From the NCBI GenBank assembly GCA_027943335.1, contig BSBK01000763.1, forward strand, positions 309,501 through 373,500: 64,000 bases of DNA. Reading direction: 5' to 3'. Position numbers and translations under genes: made by a program. Positions 56,778-64,000 of this stretch are shown piece after piece; position 1 is the stretch's first letter; every line of letters starts with the position of its first letter. The notes under the pieces are model-generated. The model worked only from the letters and a program-made list of their open reading frames with translations. It made no database searches and was not told the origin of the DNA. Source of the DNA: Chamaecyparis obtusa. Its lineage: Eukaryota > Streptophyta > Pinopsida > Cupressales > Cupressaceae.

Positions 56778-58605
56778 TCATGAAGAATGTGTTTGAAACA
56801 CCTATGAATTTTTTAATTATGCAACTAGAATAAAATGAAATACTATTAAGTGCCATTTTTTGAAGTGTATCTCCCTTGGTCCATGTTCTCTGTAATCACA
56901 TTCTATTGAACTTAGTTCAATACTTTATAGACAAAATGAGAATGGTCTCTATGTGTGGGACTTTGCCAAAATTGAGATGAAACCCTTAGAGAAGACTAGT
57001 TTCTTACTAAGCTTAAATTCAAGTGTTGATCCAATTCAACACTAGTCAAAATAATGTTCTCACACTTGAATTATTTGTAAGGAAAAGGAGTGGGAAAACA
57101 ATTGCGAAAGAAAGATGGTGATCCACCAAGAACTATATAATTTAACTTGTCTTCAAACATGAAACCATTTTCAAAACTTATGATGATGGATCTTACAATG
57201 TCTATTAGAAAACTATCAAGAGGTAGAATATGAAGACAATACAACTACATATACAATGAATTTGAAGTAGGCTTAAAAAGACTAACTTTCACAATGCAAT
57301 TTAGACTTGAAAAATACATAGTAGTAAAACACCAATCTTTTTATTGTTCACAGGATTTATGCATACATCTTCCACTTCAAATAATAGTAAATTTATTATT
57401 GAAAAGTATTTTTCTTTTTTTGCTCCATTTTTTTTGGAATTGAGGGTTGGGGCTTCTACTTTTCAGGAAGAGGTCCCTTGAATTTTTTTGTCCTACTATG
57501 AGATTATTTGGAATCTCCTCCTTCAAAATAAGAGCTACTACTTTTTAGCGTAGCCTATTTAAGCGGGTGAAAATGGGGCGGGGCTAAAAATTGTGCCAAC
57601 TAACTTAAGAATGCTTTTTATTATTTGTAAAATATTTAATTTTAGTTTTCTCATAAAAAATAGTTTTGGAGGTAGCATAATTTTTTTTCTTTTTCTTTTT
57701 AAAGCACAAAGTATAGTAAACAAAGGTATTGCATTCATGAGACCACTAGCTTCCTTAAATATTGAAGTTTAAACTTTTATGTTAAATTGCACTACAAAAT
57801 TCATGGAACCACCACACTTATAATTTTCCTAAAAAGTTTCATTGGCTACAACCCTATTTTTTAGGAAGTTCCCCTCCATGGGACATTAGCCTAGTAACTC
57901 TTAGATGAATGAAGATTGTTGAGTTCTTAATACTCTAAGAAGGCACTAAATCTATAATAAATTTTATGACGTGCCATACTGTAGAGAACATCCATGACTA
58001 AGCCATCATTTTCAATAATGTTTTATGTAGAAGAATGTCTCTACAAGGTTCACAAACATTAGAAAATGAAAAGAACATCCTCTGTACCCCACCATACTTT
58101 TGAGCATTGATGGCTTGTGGAGTCGAGTGCAAGGAATAGAAAACCATTTAAGAAATATGCTAAAATAATGACTTGGGAATAATATATTGATCATTGGGGT
58201 CCGTAATCATAATTGTGGCATGGGTTGAGCAACAACCTTGTTCTTTAAAATTGTGTCAACTTACATAAATAATGAATTTTGGGATCCACCAGATTTGATA
58301 TGTTGGTGAGCATTGTGGATGCATTAATGATGTCCTAGGTCATCCCAAAAGGGTGAGAGTTTAGGACTTCAAATAACATAGTTTTGACACTTGGCATGTT
58401 AGGCAAGAAAAGTTTGAAAAACCTATTGAGAAGACCAAGCTTGAAACCTCAAAAAATATCAAGGTGTTAGGAGGTCAAGAATGGGGAGTCGAGGGTGATA
58501 GGAAAGTAAGGTCATTGGAGATAGATGAGAAGGCTCACAATGGAACCTTGATAAGGTACCTCTCATAGAGAAGAGACTTTCATGATGCTAGAACTACAAG
58601 TCTGG
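56778..58605. other. Intergenic, nothing recognised
   Basis: AT-rich; poly-T/poly-A runs near 57410-57440 and 57680. No supported ORF. Confidence 0.45.
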
Positions 58606-58610
58606 ATAGG
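58606..58610. repeat. Target-site duplication ATAGG, left copy
   Basis: ATAGG directly before the solo LTR; the same five bases are at 61269-61273. Confidence 0.85.
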
Positions 58611-61268
58611 TGTAATGCCCAGAATTCCATAGGACATTACACAATTTACAAACTACTAAAAGTAAATACTAATGTTTAGATTTTTTTAATTAAACTAAAA
58701 GATATGAAAATCTAAAACAGATAACTTTTAGTTATTAATGAACATATTTAAAATTGTAATATCCTTAGATAAATTTCACATAGAAAAATAAGTTAATTAA
58801 TCCTATAATATTTTCCATTAGAACATTTAATTTCATTACAGATTATACACATACATTCGCTGAGAATGAAATTTGCAAATTAAGTACAACATTATAGTAT
58901 AGACTTAAATTTTTCATCAAATGCATTTTTTGTGCAGGGATTTAATTAATGAACATAATTATGGAATTTACAGAATTATTGCACCAAATGTACACCAAAT
59001 GTAAACTGAACATTTTGAAAGAAAATAATTTCTTGTTAACATAAAGGTAGGAAATTGATTTAAAATTGCTTCATAGATTATACAACAATTCAACTTTTTA
59101 GAGATACAATAATTTTTACAATAAAATAACTTGAATTACAACAGTAGTAAATCCTTTTTAAGAGGATATTAAATAATCCATAATTTCATCTAAAACATGA
59201 ATCTTCACTTGAACTTCAACTTTACACCAAGAAAGCCAAAAACTTGCAAACATAAAAATTCTTACCACATGGCCATGGAGGCTCACCTCCCAGCCTAGGC
59301 CATTATATGGCCACCCCCTAAGCTAGGGGAAACAAGAATAGGAAGGGTTATACACAAACAACACATAACATAAACACACATGCCACAATTTGGTACAAGA
59401 CTTTCACAATTTACTCTCTTCCCAAGCTTGCACAAAAGATTCTAAAGATTGAATCCATAGATGGGTGAAAGTGGAAACTTTTCTTATGGAGACACCTATC
59501 TTATAACCAAACATCATTTCAATATATATCACATGCCTTCACAAGGCCTTTCCAACCAAACAACTCAAATCTATGAGCATCAACACATCCCTTATGACCC
59601 CCAAACAAACATAAGAAGGCTCTCATGGGTGCCCATACAACCATGTTCTCATACATAAAAAATTCCCAACTAGGCCCTTCACCCCAAGTCCTCCTTAAAT
59701 CCTCCCAAGGATGAGGAGTAAACTTGCACACCCAACAAAAAACATGAAGCAAATCAAGAAGACAAACAAGATTGAAAAAAAATAAAATCACACAATGAAA
59801 CCAAACAATATAAGATTCAACACAAGGTACCACAATTTACAAATTTCACACTAGTACATTTCTTCAATGCATATACAAAATAATTATATGATAGAAGCCA
59901 CCAACCTTCTCCTAAGCAAAGACAAAATTGAAAGGTTGAAGAAGAGCTCCTCTTGTTTCCAAGCTTGCTTTCCTCCTCAAATCTACTAGCCCAAAAACTC
60001 TCTAGTCCTCCTCTCACTCTCTCCAAATCTAGCATAGGCAAGATGAATAAATGTGTGCTTCCTAAGTCTCTCTCCCCTAAAGTCATTCAAACATTCTTCT
60101 CTCATTCCTTTAACCAAAACAAATTAGGTTTCTAGATCCTACACAAAGTGACACTTGCCCTTACTTAAGAAATGAAATGAAATCCAACACATGGGGAAAG
60201 TGAGACCACCTAAATAGCATTTCCATTTTCGTTTATATCAAAGATGACCCATTTAGAGAGACAAAATGGTGGCCTTGGAAGTGGAAATAGAAGAAACAAG
60301 CCCCCCAACCCATGTACTAGCCTTGGGGCACCAAAATCCAACCTAAACTACACCCTGAGACTCCACATAATCCCAGTTAAACTTGCATCCGAAAATAGAG
60401 AATTGGTAACATGAATCTTGGTTCCTTAAACCACCTACCTAGTTTAGGGAATACTCAAGACCAACTAAGGAGAATGTGGGGTCCATATTTCACTCAAGCA
60501 TGCCATATCATCACAATGGTGTCAAGTGACACCTCACATAAATACACATCACATACACACTTGGCATGCTTAGTGGACAAATTACATTTGTATTTTCACA
60601 AAGTGAAATTTACTTACAAACATACATTTACAATTATAATCAACCACATACACACATGCATCACATTTACAAATAAAATCACGTTACAATGAGGTCGTAC
60701 TCTTCTTAAAGTCGACCTTGGTTTCAAACTGATTGCACTTAGATCTATTCTTATTTTCTCGAATTTACAACCATGGCCATATTCCTGCATACTCAATTTC
60801 GATGTCAGTACATCATAAAATCTTGCATTTAATAATCATTTAAAAAATGAAGTAATAACATCTAAACTTGACAATAATGAATAACTGCATTCCATGAATC
60901 ATTACATAATCCACATTATACCCTAATTCTTCAAGCATCGAAATATCAATTCAATTTTCACATAAGCATGTAATCCTAAGCTAATCATAGAACCATGATT
61001 CCACCAATATTCATTATACCGAAAGATTACATAACAAATGCAGAATGCAGAATTCATATATTATAGATAATCATGGAACCAAAATGAGTATATATAAAGA
61101 GTACGACTAACTTCATCATCATAAAAATCTATAACAATCATCTCATAAGATCTAATGATAACATATGTAATCCAAAATAGGTCAAATGTCTCTACTCAAA
61201 GTATCATCATGATGAATCAAATGCCAAAATGAATGTCGAGCTAAGATGGGTCGGGGTAGGACCTCACA
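58611..61268 (+). repeat. Solo LTR of a gypsy-type element, 2658 bp
   Basis: It starts TGTAATGCCCAGAATTCC and ends GGTCGGGGTAGGACCTCACA, with TG...CA ends and a perfect ATAGG duplication on both sides. It contains no polyprotein, primer site or polypurine tract, so it is best explained as a solo LTR left by recombination between two LTRs. The start and end resemble LTRs of conifer gypsy elements such as the IFG7 group (from memory, not checked). Orientation is given by TGTAATGCCC at the left. Confidence 0.82.
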
Positions 61269-61273
61269 ATAGG
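61269..61273. repeat. Target-site duplication ATAGG, right copy
   Basis: Matches 58606-58610 exactly. Confidence 0.85.
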
Positions 61274-64000
61274 GCTTAAAATAGTATCAAGGAAGAGTGA
61301 TCAAAGTAGTTTCAAGCTTTTGGGGTTGTAGAATAAGGTATTTTATTATTGAATAGTTGAAAGTCCAACTTCGATAAGTTATATTAGATGAATTGGTGGA
61401 ATTTTAGAATTTCAAGGTTTGACGGAAATTTGTACACGATTAGGGGAAACATCAAAGATTTGACTTTGCAAGATATTAATTTTTATAGGAGTGTAAGATA
61501 TCAATGCTCGAGGATTGAAGATAAAAGGGAACACATATCCCTGAATGGGTTTGATGAGGAAGTATGAGAATTCACTAAATGTAAAGTACTTGCAAAGGAA
61601 TTGAGATTTTTGGTTTTGGGGCCCTAGGATAACACATGCCAATAGAGTGGTATCGAGGAAGGGAAAACCCAGAAACTTTAAAAGGGGACTTAGAAGGGAA
61701 AAGGGGACATTTGGGGAAGGATTATAGAGACAACAAGTCTAATAGGAATGCCAAAATTTGAAACTCTAAAATTCTAAAAAGGAACACTTGGACCAAGGAC
61801 TTAAGCAAGTTATTAGGATAAAAAAAGAAGGTACATGAAACCCTAAAAGTCTAAAAGGTTGACAATTATTAACATCAAGGGAAATCACTAGAAACTATCC
61901 AAACTTAGACTTTTAATGGATTATTGCATCTTTTGACACTTCCAAGACCCATTGAAGATGTGTCAGATTAGTTATAAATAATGGTTAAATGCACATGAAA
62001 GTGTTAGATTCATGAAGTTTTTAAATAGACACCTAAATGATGGAAATGAAGAGCCAATGTGACATACAATGACAATATTTTGGTGACCTTTATGAGATGA
62101 TTACACATTAATCATAGATTCACTAGATTTATCACTCCATTAAGGGATGGAGTTGTTATAAGCTTTATAATAGCGAAGAGAGAAAAACCCTAATTGAAAA
62201 TGCCTTTAAAGCACAAGCAAAGAAAAAAGTGACATGTGCAAACAACACTTGGAGGTAAACAAGACAACTAGAGCCGTATAATCTCCTAATGAGAAGTTAA
62301 AGAGTGCAACAACAAATATTTGCAACAATATGTATATGGCTTGTACATTAACCTCAAAAACTGTAAGGAAATTAAGATAGTGAAACAACATCCTGCACTA
62401 ATCTTGAGAGGAGCGTTATGTAAAAGCTTTCTCAAATCTTTACAATAGCTATGAAAACTTAACATATATAAACATAAATAGCATGCATACCACAACACAA
62501 TGATTAATGTGAAAAAAACCCTTTTGGGAGAAAAACCCCACACTCCAAAAAACAATCCAATATATTATTCATAAATTAACAACATATTACAATATGCTTG
62601 AAAATCAAGCTTCTCATTGGATTATAACCAAGCAGAGGACCCAAAGGTAACTCAATAGTTATCAAACCTTTTTACAAAACATCTATCTCACACACCTAAT
62701 ATATAGGAGATACAATATATTAAACCATCAAAGGGTATCAAAAAACCTTGGGCTAAAAGAAACCCGCAAAGTGGCTCTCAACTTTTCTCCAATCAAAGAT
62801 TCCCTATGATGTGTCAAAACACACACCAATATGTGTAAGTCACTTTTATAGCTTAGTTATGTGTTCAACGCATTTTTACATTTCCTATTTTAGGGGACCC
62901 AACTTCTAGAGGCTATAACTTTTAAACTAAGCGTCGATTGAGAAATCATTTGAAGCATCAAAAAGAATGTGACATGCTCTATCAAGTTAGAATTAGCTGC
63001 ACCAATTATGGATAATTTCAAGCCGTATAAGAACTTCTAAGGTCTTCAAAATTATCTTTGTAAAATTTTATAGATAATTTAAAAAATAGAAATTTAATAT
63101 CTTCAAATTAAGACATGATCTTGCAACAAAAATTCATTAGAACTCTCATGTAGCCTATTTTAAGCTTTGGGAAAAGTTTAGGAAAACTATATGCTCAAAT
63201 GTAAACTTATTAAATAAATAGTAATTGTAGATGCTATCTACCCTAGTCAAGTCGATGCGACATTCGACTTTTCTCTTAAGGCTTCAACTCTTTGAGTCAC
63301 ATCTACTCTTCTTTGGCATTCCTTTTGTTCCACATGCATCATCCTTCTCTTGTTAGGCTCAAGAGCTACATATTCCACATGTCATGCAAGTGCTTCTCCT
63401 CTTGAGATCATGAGAGGTTCTCCCTTTGCGATGCACTGTGCTAATGTGTGGTAACTTCCATAGTATTTCGATGTTGTCATAGGTCTTGCATCTATCCTTC
63501 TTGGGAAAGATTTGGCTGGTTTCCATGTGTACCCTCCATGCTTGCAATAATTTCTTTCCTTCACCGTGTTGTTCTACTTGTAGTGGTTCAACATGTATAG
63601 ATCAATTTCATGTTGTGCTAGCACTCTCTCCTTCCCCTATTTGAAAATTCTTGTGGTTTTCTGCTAGGTGTTCCCCACTCATTCAAAGTTTAAGGTCCCC
63701 TATGTAGGTGGATTTTTCTCTATGCATTGTGTGTCCCTCTTCTTCCCCCAATAAAAATAATTTTCTACTCGTGTTTGGAATTGGTCTCTAGGTATGATGT
63801 CAATAGTGACATAGTGGGCATGTGTTGATGAAGTAATGAGTGTAACAAACTACCATGCCATGTTAAAAAATGTCCATCATTTTTCCCATAGAGATGGAGA
63901 AAGTAGGGGAATCTTGTATGTTAGGAATATTCTTCTTTCTTCATGGTTGTGAAGAGTATTTAACAATGATATCTTCCCTTGTTCATGAGGTTCGAAAAGT
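61274..64000. other. Intergenic to window end, nothing firm
   Basis: No supported ORF. A stretch at about 62490-62830 (AAAAAACCCTTTTGGGAGAAAAACC and following) is similar in style to the LTR passages of Copia elements that mention GTGGAAACCCAATTTGGG, and may be an LTR fragment. The remainder is AT-rich without visible structure. Confidence 0.35.

Noticed and set aside
1..64000. tRNA, rRNA or organelle-derived insertions
   Set aside because: I found no cloverleaf-like or rRNA-like stretch; the only tRNA-related sequences are the two primer binding sites.

Overview
The window reads as repeat-dense, AT-rich nuclear DNA of a seed plant, most likely a conifer or other gymnosperm. This rests on plant Ty3/gypsy elements of the Tat type, degraded Copia elements with Met-initiator-type primer sites, a decayed TIR-NBS-LRR resistance-gene fragment of the kind abundant in conifers, and long stretches without genes. 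There is no bacterial or organellar signature. Species assignment is inference.

Layout. (1) 1-9297: the 3' part of an old Tat-type gypsy element (element 1). It has a broken pol, a 5 kb 3' region that holds an antisense decayed plant-mobile-domain (PMD) ORF, a polypurine tract and the start of its 3' LTR. (2) 9298-25133: element 2, a complete and apparently recent Tat-type element inserted in the 3' LTR of element 1. It has two 1507-bp LTRs that look identical, a perfect TATCA target duplication, a primer site, a long leader, one uninterrupted 2489-codon gag-pol frame and a polypurine tract. (3) 25139-31038: the rest of element 1's LTR, a Copia integrase scrap, and decayed ORFs of an unrecognised family. 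(4) 31039-38718: a degenerate minus-strand Copia element with 1463/1464-bp LTRs, sitting inside an older plus-strand Copia LTR (about 30930-31038 plus 38719-40049). That LTR in turn sits inside the unrecognised gene-like repeat, which continues to about 41640 as a rearranged second copy. (5) 43255-46304: the only stretch that looks like an ordinary host gene, modelled as three exons for a protein of about 283 residues of unknown function. (6) 46305-64000: mostly non-coding, with microsatellites, local tandem duplications, a MITE-like inverted repeat, an NLR pseudogene fragment on the minus strand, a TRIM-like direct repeat pair, and a clean 2658-bp solo LTR with an ATAGG duplication.

How the parts relate. 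Elements 1 and 2 are diverged relatives with the same pol architecture: reverse transcriptase, RNase H, a second archaeal-type RNase H, then integrase. They share an array of small hairpins whose closing stem is GGTG/CACC, with an AAAA bulge and an inner stem whose sequence changes in a compensated way. The array lies just downstream of pol in both, and two more hairpins lie inside the coding region of each. This array and the antisense PMD ORF are the most interesting items in the window. Apart from element 2 and the three-exon gene, nearly every coding trace is broken by stops or frameshifts.
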